Below, piece by piece: positions 1-8,934 of a stretch of DNA of 22,547 bases. Under the pieces are notes generated by a model. The model made no database searches, was not told the DNA's origin, and saw only the letters and a program-made list of their open reading frames with translations. Source of the DNA: CAZZBK01 sp964652155 (GTDB lineage: Bacteria > Planctomycetota > Planctomycetia > Pirellulales > PNKZ01); assembly GCA_964652155.1 (NCBI GenBank), contig CAZZBK010000102.1, forward strand, positions 1 to 22,547, given 5' to 3'. Made by a program: the position numbers and the translations under genes. Within the stretch, counting starts at the first letter, position 1; each line of letters starts with the position of its first letter.

Positions 1-1389
1 CACGCGGCCGAGAGAGGCGAGGGCGGCCTCTTTGATCGGCTCGGCAAGCGTGGGATGCGCGTGACACGTGCGCGCGATGTCCTCGGCGCTCGCCCCAAAC
101 TCCATGGCCGCGGTTGCTGCGGCGATCAATTCACCAGCGCGCGGGCCGATGATGTGGACGCCCAAAACGCGATCGGTTTTCGCGTCGGCCAACAGCTTGA
201 CGAAGCCGTCGGTCTCGCCGAGCGCCTTGGCGCGCGCGTTATCGCGGAAGCGGAACAGGCCTTTGCGGTACTCGCGCCCGGCGGTCTTAAGCTGATCTTC
301 GGTCTGCCCGACCGCGCCGACCTCGGGATGCGTGTAACAGACGGCGGGAATGGTGTCGTAATTAACATGCCCATAGCCGGTGGCAATGAACTCGGCGACG
401 GCGACCCCTTCCTCCTCGGCTTTGTGCGCGAGCATGGGGCCCACGACGCAGTCGCCGATCGCGTACACGCCCGGTGACGAGGTGGCGAAATGCTCGCCGA
501 TCGGGATGCGTCCGCGCGGGTCGAGTTGAATGCCGAGATTCTCGACCCCCAGGTGCTCGGTGTTCGGCACACGACCGACGCACAGCAGCACGCGGTCGCA
601 GCGGATCGACTCGGCCCCCGCGCACTCGACGAGCGCGCCGGCGCCGTCCTTCCGGGCCGAGGTGACGCGCGTGCCGAGACGAAATTCGAGCCCTTGCTTC
701 TTGAAGATTTTGAGCGCTTCGGTGGCGACTTCGCTGTCGGTGCCGGGCATGATGCGGTCGAGGTACTCGAGGACCGTGACGTGCGAGCCGAGCCGACACC
801 AAACGGATCCCAGTTCGAGGCCGATGTAGCCCGCGCCGATGACGACGAGATGGTTGGGGGCTTGCGGATAGGTGAGCGCCTCGGTGCTGGTGCCCACGAC
901 CTCGCCATCGACAACAACGCCTGGCAGCGACGCGACCTTGCTCCCCACGGCGAGCACGATGTGCTTGGCCGAGACGAGTTGCTCGCCGCTCGAGTTGGTG
1001 AGCTTGACTCGGCCCGGGGCGTCGATGCGGCCGGTGCCGAGCAGTCGCGTGATCTTATTTTTCTTGAGCAGCCCTTCGACCCCGCGCGCTAGCGTCGTGA
1101 CGATCGTGTCTTTGCGTTGGTGCATTACGGCCAGATCGGCCTGGACGTTGCCGACGCGCACACCGTGTTCGGCGAAGCGTTCTTTGGCGGCAGAGAGGAG
1201 TTCGGTCGACTCGAGCAGCGCCTTGCTTGGAATGCAGCCGACCCGCAAGCAGGTGCCGCCGAGCAACGGCTCTTTCTCGATCACGGCGACGCGCAGCCCG
1301 AGCTGCGCCGCGCGAATCGCACAGACGTAACCACCCGGCCCCGCGCCGATGACGACCAAATCAAACCCAGTCTCCGTGGTGTTGGCCAT
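1..1389 (-). CDS. lpd: Dihydrolipoyl dehydrogenase (E3), 3' end cut by window edge
   Basis: E3 flavoprotein of the 2-oxoacid dehydrogenase complexes; it reoxidises the lipoyl group carried by E2 and passes electrons to NAD+ in the cytoplasm. The frame read back from the ATG at 1387-1389 stays open for 463 codons to base 1. Seen: FAD-binding GAGPGG at residues 15-20; the redox-active disulfide in GGTCLRVGCIPSKA (Cys47, Cys52); a second Rossmann motif, VVIGAGYIGLELG, for NAD; and the C-terminal catalytic pair His445...Glu450 in HPTLAE. Family members are about 465-475 residues, so only a few codons are missing. It starts 5 bp after the sucB stop, which points to co-transcription with sucA-sucB and a dedicated E3 for this complex. 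No clear Shine-Dalgarno site is visible. Identification is very secure. Sharing with pyruvate dehydrogenase is possible and cannot be judged here. Confidence 0.96.
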   Translation of the reverse strand, partial: MANTTETGFDLVVIGAGPGGYVCAIRAAQLGLRVAVIEKEPLLGGTCLRVGCIPSKALLESTELLSAAKERFAEHGVRVGNVQADLAVMHQRKDTIVTTLARGVEGLLKKNKITRLLGTGRIDAPGRVKLTNSSGEQLVSAKHIVLAVGSKVASLPGVVVDGEVVGTSTEALTYPQAPNHLVVIGAGYIGLELGSVWCRLGSHVTVLEYLDRIMPGTDSEVATEALKIFKKQGLEFRLGTRVTSARKDGAGALVECAGAESIRCDRVLLCVGRVPNTEHLGVENLGIQLDPRGRIPIGEHFATSSPGVYAIGDCVVGPMLAHKAEEEGVAVAEFIATGYGHVNYDTIPAVCYTHPEVGAVGQTEDQLKTAGREYRKGLFRFRDNARAKALGETDGFVKLLADAKTDRVLGVHIIGPRAGELIAAATAAMEFGASAEDIARTCHAHPTLAEPIKEAALASLGRV

Positions 1390-1394
1390 CGACG

Positions 1395-2600
1395 CTAAAC
1401 CTCCAAAAGCAAGCGGGCAGGTTGTTCAATACCTTCCTTGATGCGGCGCAGGAAGGTGACGGCCTCGCGGCCGTCGACGACGCGATGATCGTACGTCAGG
1501 GCCGCGTACATCATCGGGCGGATGACGACCTGCCCTTCGCGGGCCACGGGACGATCTTGAATGGCGTGCAGGCCGAGAATGCCGCTTTGCGGCGGGTTGA
1601 TGATCGGCGTCGAGAGCAACGACCCGAACACGCCGCCATTGCTGATCGTGAAGGTGCCCCCCTCCAACTCGTCGAGCTTGATCTTGTTTTCGCGGGCCCG
1701 CTTGCCAAAGTCTTCGATCGTGACCTCGACCTCGGCAAAGCTCAACCGCTCGGCGTTACGCAGCACGGGAACGACGAGCCCCTTGGTGCTCGAAACGGCG
1801 ATGCCGATGTCGTAGTAGTTGTGATAGACAATCTCGTCGCCGCGAATTTGGGCGTTGAGCTGCGGAATGGCGCGGAGTGCGTCGATGACCGCCTTGACGA
1901 AGAACGACATGAAGCCGAGCTTGACGCCGTAGCGCTGCTGGAACGAGTCCTTGTGCTCCGCTCGCAAGGCCATCACGCCGCTCATGTCGATTTCGTTGAA
2001 GGTCGTGAGCAGCGCGGCGCTGTGCTGGGCCTGGACCAAGCGCTCGGCGATGCGCTTGCGTAGCGGGCTCATGGGGACCGATTCGCTTTCGCGCCCTTCG
2101 TGGCCGACCAATGCCGTCGACGTTTTCTTGACGGCGGGCACGCTCGCGACCGGAGTCGCAGCCGGTTTGGCCCCATGCCGCTGCACGTCTTCCTTGAGCA
2201 GTCGGCCGCCGGGGCCCGTCGCGGCAACTTGCTCGCTCGACAGGCCGCGCTCGGCCAACTCGCGTCGCGCGGCGGGCATGACGGTTGCCGCCGCGGCTTT
2301 CGGGGCCGGGGTCGCTGCTGCCGGCGCGGAGGGGGGCGCCGCCGGGGCACTCGCCGCGACAGCTCCTTCTTCCATGTAGCCAATCACTTCGCCAATGGCG
2401 GCCTTCTCGCCGGTTTTCTTGAGCACCTGAGTGATTTTGCCATCGACCGGAGCCGACACTTCGAGCGTCGCCTTGTCGCTTTCGATCTCGACCAGCTTGT
2501 CATCGCGAAGGGCCGAATCACCCACCTGCTTCACCCAAACGCCAATTTGCACCTCGGTAATCGAATCGCCCACGGGGGGCACTTTCAGTTCAACGGGCAT
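1395..2600 (-). CDS. sucB: Dihydrolipoyllysine-residue succinyltransferase (E2 of 2-oxoglutarate dehydrogenase)
   Basis: Core E2 enzyme that moves the succinyl group from lipoyl-lysine to CoA in the TCA cycle. Its 401 residues match the usual E2o length of about 400. Seen in order: one lipoyl domain (residues 1-77) with the lipoylated Lys43 in ESDKATLEV; an Ala/Pro-rich flexible linker (about 81-106); a peripheral subunit-binding domain (about 107-142, containing ARRELAERG and GPGGRLLKEDV); another linker; and the catalytic domain ending with the DHRVVDG motif (His372, Asp376). The Pro/Ala linker is typical of E2 and not a sign of decay. The gene lies 60 bp downstream of sucA and 5 bp upstream of lpd on the same strand. 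Position directly after sucA makes the succinyl rather than acetyl specificity very likely. No strong ribosome-binding site precedes the ATG. Confidence 0.96.
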   Translation of the reverse strand: MPVELKVPPVGDSITEVQIGVWVKQVGDSALRDDKLVEIESDKATLEVSAPVDGKITQVLKKTGEKAAIGEVIGYMEEGAVAASAPAAPPSAPAAATPAPKAAAATVMPAARRELAERGLSSEQVAATGPGGRLLKEDVQRHGAKPAATPVASVPAVKKTSTALVGHEGRESESVPMSPLRKRIAERLVQAQHSAALLTTFNEIDMSGVMALRAEHKDSFQQRYGVKLGFMSFFVKAVIDALRAIPQLNAQIRGDEIVYHNYYDIGIAVSSTKGLVVPVLRNAERLSFAEVEVTIEDFGKRARENKIKLDELEGGTFTISNGGVFGSLLSTPIINPPQSGILGLHAIQDRPVAREGQVVIRPMMYAALTYDHRVVDGREAVTFLRRIKEGIEQPARLLLEV

Positions 2601-2660
2601 GATGATCTCACGGAGGAAACTATGCAGTAATCATTGATTTCAATCGCCAATCGCGCGGGG

Positions 2661-5519
2661 CTATTTGCCCCCAAACGCCTTGGCGAGCAGTTCTTTCTGT
2701 TCACGCTTATGACCGGTCGACGAGCCGGTGGCAGGACTGGCCGACGCGCGGCGATAGACGCCCGAGAACGGCAAGCGGCCAAAGATCTTCTCGCCGAGTT
2801 TGACACGCAGGTAACGCCAGGCACCCATATTTTCCGGCTCTTCTTGTACCCAGACCACCGGTGTGCCATCGGGGTACTTGGCCAGCGCGTGGCGCAGTTC
2901 TTCTTCGGGCAGTGGGGCGAGCAGCTCGATGCGCACGATCGAGATATCGTCGCGTTGCATGCTCTGCCGCTGATCGAGCAAATCGTAGTAGACCTTGCCG
3001 CTGCACAGCAGCACGCGATTGACGGTCCGTTGCTGGCGATCGTCGTCGATCAGGCGTTGGAAGCGGCCGGTGGCAAAGTCTTCGAGGGCCGACTCCTCGC
3101 GCCGCAACAAATACTTGGGGGTCATGACGATCAGCGGCTTGCGGGCTCGGCGCAGCACTTGTCGCCGCAGCAGGTGGAACATCTGCGCCGGCGTCGTCGG
3201 GACCGCGACCTGGATGTTGTCATTCGCGCTGAGCTCGAGGAAGCGTTCGAGCCGGGCGCTTGAGTGTTCGGGACCGGCCCCTTCGAAGCCGTGCGGCAAC
3301 AACATCACGATGCCGCTGAGCCGGCGCCATTTTTCCTCGGCGCTGGCAATGAACTGATCGATGATCACCTGGGCCACGTTCACAAAGTCGCCGAACTGCG
3401 CTTCCCACATCACGAGCGCGTCGGGGTAGTCGAGACTGTAGCCGTATTCGTAACCGAGCACGGCGACTTCAGAGAGGGGCGAATTCTGCATCTCGATCGG
3501 CTTTTGGTCGGGCGCGAGGTGCCGCAAGCTGAGAAACGATTTGCCGTCGCGGACATCGTGCAGCACGGCGTGCCGGTGGCTGAACGTGCCCCGTTCGCAA
3601 TCCTGACCCGTGATGCGGACGCGATGCCCTTCGGTGAGCAGTGTCGCATAGGCCAGCAGTTCGGCGGCCCCCCAGTCGAATTTTCGCGTGCCGTGGGCCA
3701 TTTCCAATCGCTGCTTGAGCAGCTTTTCGATCTTGGCGTGCGGATGAAAATCGGTCGGCACCTTGCAAATTGTTTCCATTAAATGCACCAAACGCGACTT
3801 GCTCGTGCCGGTGTCGCCCTCTTCAATGTCACGGTCGCGGCCACCCAGATATTGCTTCCAGACGTTGTTGACCACCTCGGGACGCGGCTTGAAGGCCTCG
3901 CTACGGGCGACCGACAAATCCTGCTCCAGGTTGGCGCGACGCTGCGCGGCGATCTTGTCCGCCTCTTCACGCGTGATGTCGCCCAGCTTCAGCAGGTGCT
4001 CGAGGTAGCTCTCGCGGATGTTCTTGCGCTTTTCGATGGCCTGATACAGCAGCGGCTGCGTGAAGGCGGGCTCGTCTCCTTCGTTGTGACCGTAGAGCCG
4101 GTAGCAATACATGTCGATGACAATGTCGCGCTGGAACTCTTGCCGGAAATCGAGCGCGAGCTGCATCACCGTGGCGACCGCCTCGGGGTCTTCGCCGTTG
4201 ACGTGGAAGATGGGCGCTTGCAGCATCTTGGCCACGTCGCTGCAATACGGGGTCGACCGCGCCTGCTCGGGCAAGGTCGTGAAGCCGATCTGGTTGTTGA
4301 CGATCACGTGGATCGTGCCGCCGACGCTGTAAGCGTTCAGGCTGCACAGGTTGAGCGTCTCTTGAATGACCCCTTCGCCGGCGAACGCCGCGTCGCCGTG
4401 GATGAGCACGACCAGGCCGCGGCGGTGCTCGTAGTCGCGCATCCGGTCTTGCTTGGCGCGCATCCGCCCCATCGCGACCGGATTGATGAACTCCAGGTGG
4501 CTGGGGTTAAAACACAACGACATGTGTACTTTCTTGCCGCTGGCGGTCGTCCAGTCGTTGCTGTAGCCCATGTGATACTTGACGTCGCCACCGCCGGTGT
4601 GGAACTCGGGGGCCGCGTCCTCGAACTCGCGGAAGATCAGCCGCGGGCTCTTGCCCATGATGTTGGCCAACACGTTGAGCCGCCCACGGTGAGCCATCGC
4701 GAGCACCACCTCGGCCACGCCCGACTCGCCCGCCTTTTCAATCGTCAAATCCAACAGCGGTATCAAGCTCTCGGCCCCTTCGAGCGAAAAGCGTTTGACC
4801 CCCGTGAACTTCTTGTGAATGAACTCCTCGAGGATCGTGGCGTCGGTGAGCCGCGTGAAGATTCGCAACTGCTCGGTCTTTGAGAGGTTGATGCGGTTTT
4901 CCGTCCCCTCCATGCGATGCTGCAACCAGTTGCGAATCTTCATGTCGTCGATGTGCATGAACTGCACGCCGATCGAGCGGCAGTACGTGTTGCGCAGCCG
5001 GTCGAGAATGCCGCGCAGCGGGAGCATGTCGGGGCCATAAATCGTGCGGGTCGAAAAGGTCCGATCCAGATCGGCCTCGGTCAGGCCATAAAAGTCGATG
5101 CCCAACTCGGGCGGAGTCGGCCGTGGCAGCCCCAACGGGTCGAGCTTGGCAATCATGTGTCCGCGCACCCGATAGGCGCGAATCAACTGATCGACGCGGT
5201 CTTGCAAATTGGCCACGTTCATCGACCGAGCATCGCGCAGCGCGTTGCTCTGCTGCGCGCCGTTGGGCCCCGAGAGCGCCGCGTGGCCATTGCCATGACC
5301 GTTGCCGTTACGCGACGAGCCGCCGGGATTGAACAACGACCCCGGATCGAACGATGGCCCAATCTGAAAATTTCGCGCCGCGGCCTGATCGCGCTCCATG
5401 TCGCCAAAGTAGCGCTGCCACTCGGGGTCGACCGAGTGCGGGTCGCGGAGAAACTCGGCGTACAGCTCCTCGATGAATCCTAAACTCGAACTATGAAACT
5501 GCTCGGTGGACGATTCCAT
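2661..5519 (-). CDS. sucA: 2-oxoglutarate dehydrogenase E1 component
   Basis: Thiamine-diphosphate E1 enzyme that decarboxylates 2-oxoglutarate and succinylates the lipoyl group of SucB. It has 952 residues (E. coli SucA has 933). The N-terminal E2-interaction segment, FIEELYAEFLRDPHSVDPEW (residues 15-34), is diagnostic of SucA and absent from pyruvate E1. Residues 64-80 form a Gly/Asn/His-rich low-complexity linker. The ThDP/Mg motif runs from HGDAAFAGEGV (374-384) to IVNNQIGFTT (about 406-415), and MAHRGRLNVLAN (275-286) is another conserved active-site segment. The C-terminus carries the conserved ASPATGSSTGH stretch. First gene of the sucA-sucB-lpd operon. A possible weak promoter lies at 5542-5569. 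The start MESSTEQF fits the family well, with conserved sequence beginning about 14 residues in. Confidence 0.97.
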   Translation of the reverse strand: MESSTEQFHSSSLGFIEELYAEFLRDPHSVDPEWQRYFGDMERDQAAARNFQIGPSFDPGSLFNPGGSSRNGNGHGNGHAALSGPNGAQQSNALRDARSMNVANLQDRVDQLIRAYRVRGHMIAKLDPLGLPRPTPPELGIDFYGLTEADLDRTFSTRTIYGPDMLPLRGILDRLRNTYCRSIGVQFMHIDDMKIRNWLQHRMEGTENRINLSKTEQLRIFTRLTDATILEEFIHKKFTGVKRFSLEGAESLIPLLDLTIEKAGESGVAEVVLAMAHRGRLNVLANIMGKSPRLIFREFEDAAPEFHTGGGDVKYHMGYSNDWTTASGKKVHMSLCFNPSHLEFINPVAMGRMRAKQDRMRDYEHRRGLVVLIHGDAAFAGEGVIQETLNLCSLNAYSVGGTIHVIVNNQIGFTTLPEQARSTPYCSDVAKMLQAPIFHVNGEDPEAVATVMQLALDFRQEFQRDIVIDMYCYRLYGHNEGDEPAFTQPLLYQAIEKRKNIRESYLEHLLKLGDITREEADKIAAQRRANLEQDLSVARSEAFKPRPEVVNNVWKQYLGGRDRDIEEGDTGTSKSRLVHLMETICKVPTDFHPHAKIEKLLKQRLEMAHGTRKFDWGAAELLAYATLLTEGHRVRITGQDCERGTFSHRHAVLHDVRDGKSFLSLRHLAPDQKPIEMQNSPLSEVAVLGYEYGYSLDYPDALVMWEAQFGDFVNVAQVIIDQFIASAEEKWRRLSGIVMLLPHGFEGAGPEHSSARLERFLELSANDNIQVAVPTTPAQMFHLLRRQVLRRARKPLIVMTPKYLLRREESALEDFATGRFQRLIDDDRQQRTVNRVLLCSGKVYYDLLDQRQSMQRDDISIVRIELLAPLPEEELRHALAKYPDGTPVVWVQEEPENMGAWRYLRVKLGEKIFGRLPFSGVYRRASASPATGSSTGHKREQKELLAKAFGGK

Positions 5520-5541
5520 GAGGCGTTCGATTATCTCAGTG

Positions 5542-5569
5542 AGAATAAGGTTGGAGGGAGAGACGGCAA
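5542..5569 (-). promoter_or_regulatory. Weak candidate promoter for sucA-sucB-lpd
   Basis: On the minus strand TTGCCG (5564-5569) is followed after 16 bp by TATTCT (5542-5547). Each box matches the sigma70 consensus at 4 of 6 positions. Transcription would start a few bases further on and leave a very short leader before the sucA ATG at 5519. This is inferred from sequence only and is weak; an alternative is read-through from the DUF1802 gene 151 bp upstream. Confidence 0.25.
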
Positions 5570-5670
5570 TGTCAGCGGAGCGGCACGAAGGCTTATGTCT
5601 GTTATCGACCGATGCGAGACAAAACGAGCGGCACGGCGATAATCTGAACGAAGCGCGTCGAGCGGGAGGG

Positions 5671-6309
5671 TTATGTCGACAACGCCAGCCTCAGCGACTG
5701 AGACTGTCGCGCAAACTCTTCGTCCGATAGCACAGCATCGACGCCGAGGGTGGGTAAACGTTCGGGCAATTCTACCCAACTTCGGCACCCCGCAAAGTGC
5801 GGTTTATCGGCAAGCTCGATGGGCCGCTTGAGCTGGTAGACCCGAACCAGCAGGGCAAATAGCCCAGGTTCTCGGTACCCGAACCGCTGCTCAAGCGTCG
5901 ACCGTGACCAAATATGCGCCCCCTCAAGCCGATCGATCAAACTTGACTGTTCAATGTGAAACACCTGCTCAACCTGGCAAAGCAGGTCAATTGGGATCAC
6001 ATCCGTTTCGTAACTATTTTCTGTGACTTGACTTATGAAATCGACTCCGTCTACAGAGAGCTGTTCGGCTGACTGATGAAATTGGGTCGGAAAGATCCAA
6101 AACAGGGGGTGAGCCACTCGGAACCCCTCGACCCCTTCGTGGATTCCCCCCTTGCGCAGGATGAGTGACTGCCGACCCGCACGCAGCGCCGCCGCGATCA
6201 CGGCCCACTCCTTGAACGCTATCGAACACGAGCTGTCCATGTTGTCATCTTGCTCCGCAACGCTCTTTTTGTCGACCGCAGCTTGCTGGTCACGTTCGGC
6301 ACGGTTCAC
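5671..6309 (-). CDS. DUF1802 family protein
   Basis: Uncharacterised protein that resembles the DUF1802 family, known mainly from cyanobacteria and other environmental bacteria. Family-like signatures are FKEWAVIAAAL, ILRKGGIHEG, FWIFPTQFHQ and, near the C-terminus, GCRSWVEL. The start is uncertain. A GTG at 6307-6309 lies 6 bp after GGAGGG, the best Shine-Dalgarno site in this part of the window, giving 212 residues. An ATG two codons earlier (6315) abuts GGAGGG and would have no spacer. An ATG at 6240 would remove a charged, poorly conserved-looking 23-residue N-terminus and start right before the conserved domain. No catalytic motif or membrane segment is visible. The gene is divergent from the symporter and reads toward sucA. 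Function unknown; family assignment is from recalled motifs. Confidence 0.72.
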   Translation of the reverse strand: MNRAERDQQAAVDKKSVAEQDDNMDSSCSIAFKEWAVIAAALRAGRQSLILRKGGIHEGVEGFRVAHPLFWIFPTQFHQSAEQLSVDGVDFISQVTENSYETDVIPIDLLCQVEQVFHIEQSSLIDRLEGAHIWSRSTLEQRFGYREPGLFALLVRVYQLKRPIELADKPHFAGCRSWVELPERLPTLGVDAVLSDEEFARQSQSLRLALST

Positions 6310-6359
6310 TATCATCCCTCCGGTGCGATTGACATTCTAATCTCGGCGCGGCGATTTTC

Positions 6360-8126
6360 ATGGACCACCTCCTGCAATGGTTTAATTCGACGGTCAGCTC
6401 GGCGGTCGGCATGCTGTGGGGTGTCCATACCTACTTCGCCTTGCTCGGCCTGGGGGTGCTGTTCACCGTCTGGAGCCGCTTCATCCAGTACCGCGCCCTC
6501 ACGCATGGCGTGCAGCTCGTAAGGGGCAAGTATGACGACCGCCGCGACCCCGGCGCGATCAATCATTTTCAGGCTTTGTCGACTGCGCTCTCGGGCACGG
6601 TCGGACTCGGCAACATCGCGGGGGTCGCCATCGCCATCTCGGTCGGCGGGCCCGGCGCGCTCTTCTGGATGTGGATGACCGGCTTGTTCGGCATGGCCAT
6701 CAAGGCCACCGAAGTCACGCTGACCATGATGTATCGCGACACCTCCGACAACGACAACCCACACGGCGGCGCGATGTGGGTCATCACGCGCGGCTGGGGC
6801 GAGCCCCGCGGCGGACACGCCCGCTGGATCGCCCGAGTGATCGGCTCACTGTTCGCCACCGCGCTGTTGCTCGCCACCTTCACTGGCGGCAATATGTTCC
6901 AAGCCTGGAACGTCGCCGATATCACCTACAACTACTTTGGCATCCCGCAGGTCGCTTCTGGCATTGTCATGGCGGCCGTCACGGCGATGGTCATCATCGG
7001 CGGCATCAAGCGCATCGGCGACGTGACCGGTTGGCTCACGCCGCTGATGTGCGGCATATACCTGCTCGCGGGCATTGTCGTGCTGATTGTCGAGGCGGCG
7101 AACATCCCCGCCCTGCTGGCCTTGATCGTCCGCGAAGCGTTTGCCCCCACCACCGCGCAAGGCGCGTTCCTCGGCGCGTCGGCTTGGTTCGGACTCACGA
7201 CCGGGCTGCGACGCGCACTGTTCAGCAACGAGGCAGGGCAGGGCTCTTCGCCCGTCGCCCATGCGGCCGCCAAGACCCGTGAGCCGGCCCGCGAGGGGAT
7301 CGTCGCCGGTTTGGAACCGTTCGTCGACACCTGTGTGGTCTGCACCTTGACGGCGCTCGTGATCCTCTCGACGGGGACCTGGAACCGGGGCCCGATCGGC
7401 GCGCTGCGACAGTCCATCGAGTTGGTCACGGTCAGCGACGGCGGCCGAGACATCACGCGCGTCAGCGGGACTCACGACATCGCGGTCTTGCCCGAGCTGG
7501 GTGGCGACGAACGTTGGACCCAAGGGCACAGCCTGTTTCTGCTCGCCAAGCTCGCTGAGGCCGACGCCGACAGCGGCAGCACCTTGGTGCGCGTGATCGG
7601 CGACGTGCGGATCGTCGACACCGTGAAGCTGACCACGCAAATCGTGTGGCGCGACGTGAGCGGCCGCGCGTCGCTCGTCGACGATCAGGTGTATCGCCAC
7701 TTCGAAGGAGCTGCCCTCACCGGTCATGCCTTCGATCGGGCTGTGCCCGGCTTGGGCAAGTGGCTCGTCACGCTCACCTGCTGGCTGTTTGCCATCTCGA
7801 CGCTCATCTCGTGGAGCTACTATGGCGAGCAGTCGACGACATTCCTATTCGGCTCCTGGGCCGTGCCGTACTACAAACTCGTGTTCTGCCTGGCCTGCGT
7901 GGCTGCGAGCGTGCGGAGCGTGATCCCCAACGACACGCAGATCGGCGCGATGGCCGACCTCGGCGCGGGCTGCATGCTCTTCACCAACGCGCCGATCATC
8001 TTGCTGCTGGCGCACCGCGCGATGGCCGAGCTCCGGTTGTATCGCTCGCGACTTGATCGCGGCGAGTTCCATCCGCACGCCGCGCCCAAGCTCGCCGATG
8101 TCATGGATGGCCGCGACGTCGAGTAG
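6360..8126 (+). CDS. Alanine/glycine:cation symporter (AGCS family) with an extra domain
   Basis: Inner-membrane Na+- or H+-coupled amino-acid uptake carrier. AGCS hallmarks seen: GTVGLGNIAGVA (79-90) in an early transmembrane segment, NEAGQGSSPVAHAAAKT (290-306), FVDTCVVCTLTALVIL (321-336) and the late segment FAISTLISWSYYGEQ (477-491). At 588 residues it is about 100 longer than the usual 450-480. The excess is mostly a hydrophilic, beta-like segment at about 345-447, placed between FVDTCVV and the GAALTGHAF motif that normally follow each other closely. From family topology this would be an extra soluble domain in a loop. The ATG at 6360 starts a normal AGCS N-terminus; no Shine-Dalgarno site is present. 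The gene is divergent from the DUF1802 gene, with about 50 bp between them. The substrate cannot be set beyond alanine, glycine or similar. Confidence 0.9.
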   Translation: MDHLLQWFNSTVSSAVGMLWGVHTYFALLGLGVLFTVWSRFIQYRALTHGVQLVRGKYDDRRDPGAINHFQALSTALSGTVGLGNIAGVAIAISVGGPGALFWMWMTGLFGMAIKATEVTLTMMYRDTSDNDNPHGGAMWVITRGWGEPRGGHARWIARVIGSLFATALLLATFTGGNMFQAWNVADITYNYFGIPQVASGIVMAAVTAMVIIGGIKRIGDVTGWLTPLMCGIYLLAGIVVLIVEAANIPALLALIVREAFAPTTAQGAFLGASAWFGLTTGLRRALFSNEAGQGSSPVAHAAAKTREPAREGIVAGLEPFVDTCVVCTLTALVILSTGTWNRGPIGALRQSIELVTVSDGGRDITRVSGTHDIAVLPELGGDERWTQGHSLFLLAKLAEADADSGSTLVRVIGDVRIVDTVKLTTQIVWRDVSGRASLVDDQVYRHFEGAALTGHAFDRAVPGLGKWLVTLTCWLFAISTLISWSYYGEQSTTFLFGSWAVPYYKLVFCLACVAASVRSVIPNDTQIGAMADLGAGCMLFTNAPIILLLAHRAMAELRLYRSRLDRGEFHPHAAPKLADVMDGRDVE

Positions 8127-8229
8127 CCCACCATCCTTTCGCCCTCGCCGTTTTAGCTCTCGGCGATAGGCCTGTAGGGCCGAACGCCAGGGGGTTCGCA
8201 TCGCGCCAGCGCATCGGCCGCAGCTCCCA

Positions 8230-8934
8230 TCAAGCGTGGAGTTCAACGTTCGACGACGCTTCACGCGCATCGCGCCACCAGAGCACGGCGAACAACGCGA
8301 TCAACGCCAGCGAGGTCCACTGATAGGCGGTCAGTCCGCCGCCGACGATCGGCTCGGGGCGCAGCCATTCGCTCGCAAAACGATAGACCGCGTACACGAT
8401 GATGTACAACTTGATGAGTTGCCGTTGAAACAGTCCGCGGCGTTGGAGTTGAACCAGCGTGACGGCGGCCAGGGCATGGAACGCGGCTTCGTAGAGTTGC
8501 GTGGGATGACGCGGTCCGTCGCCGAAGTCGACGCCCCAGGGGAGCGATGTGTGCCGGCCAAAGCAGCAACCGCCGACGAAGCACGCGAGCCGACCGATCG
8601 CGACCGCCGCCGCGACAGGCAGTGCGAACGAGTCGCCGGTCTTCACCTGCACATGCAGCGTCCACTTGGCGAGTTCGACCCCCAAGTAACCGCCGGCCAG
8701 GCCGCTGAGGATCGTCTTGCCATTGCTCAGCCAGGCCGCGCCACTCTGCAAGCCGTCCCAATCGAAGAGCAGAAACGGCAGCTTTGCGCCAAGCATGGCT
8801 CCGCAAAACGCGCCGAGCCCGATGCCGACACGTTGTTCAAGTGACAGTCCCAGCGCGCGTTGCGAGCCTCGCGCCAGCCACGCCCCGGTGGCCACGCTGG
8901 CAAGCATCAGCAACGTATAAATGGGCGTCGCCAT
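8230..8934 (-). CDS. Lgt-like (prolipoprotein diacylglyceryl transferase family) membrane protein
   Basis: Polytopic membrane protein of 234 residues with the Lgt fold signatures: GKTILSGLAGGYLGVE (72-87), the signature-like GRLACFVGGCCFGR (114-127), RHPTQLYEA (142-150) and RFASEWLRP (185-193). True Lgt transfers diacylglyceryl from phosphatidylglycerol to lipoprotein cysteines. Aligned to the E. coli signature GRIGNFINGE, Arg (R115) and the later Gly (G126) remain, but the Asn equivalent to N146 is Cys118 and the Glu position is Cys123. The His in the HGG motif (E. coli H103) also appears to be replaced by Ser77. The start at 8934 (MATPIYTLL) puts the N-terminus directly at a hydrophobic segment. 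An ATG at 9021 would add 29 polar, Arg/His-rich residues. It lies downstream of the epimerase gene on the same strand, separated by a repeat element. Likely a divergent paralogue whose substrate is unknown. Confidence 0.72.
   Translation of the reverse strand: MATPIYTLLMLASVATGAWLARGSQRALGLSLEQRVGIGLGAFCGAMLGAKLPFLLFDWDGLQSGAAWLSNGKTILSGLAGGYLGVELAKWTLHVQVKTGDSFALPVAAAVAIGRLACFVGGCCFGRHTSLPWGVDFGDGPRHPTQLYEAAFHALAAVTLVQLQRRGLFQRQLIKLYIIVYAVYRFASEWLRPEPIVGGGLTAYQWTSLALIALFAVLWWRDAREASSNVELHA

Noticed and set aside
3783..4883. A 366-codon open frame on plus inside sucA
   Set aside because: The sucA frame shows the full E1 motifs here, while the antisense product has no recognisable motif and biased Val/Leu/Arg content.
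6329..6357. TTGACA as a promoter for the symporter
   Set aside because: With normal spacing the -10 would fall at about 6352-6357 and transcription would begin after the ATG at 6360; no good -10 is present.
8127..8229. Possible terminator between the symporter and Lgt-like gene
   Set aside because: Only short, imperfect complementarity (around GGCCTGTAGGGCC) and no T-tract.
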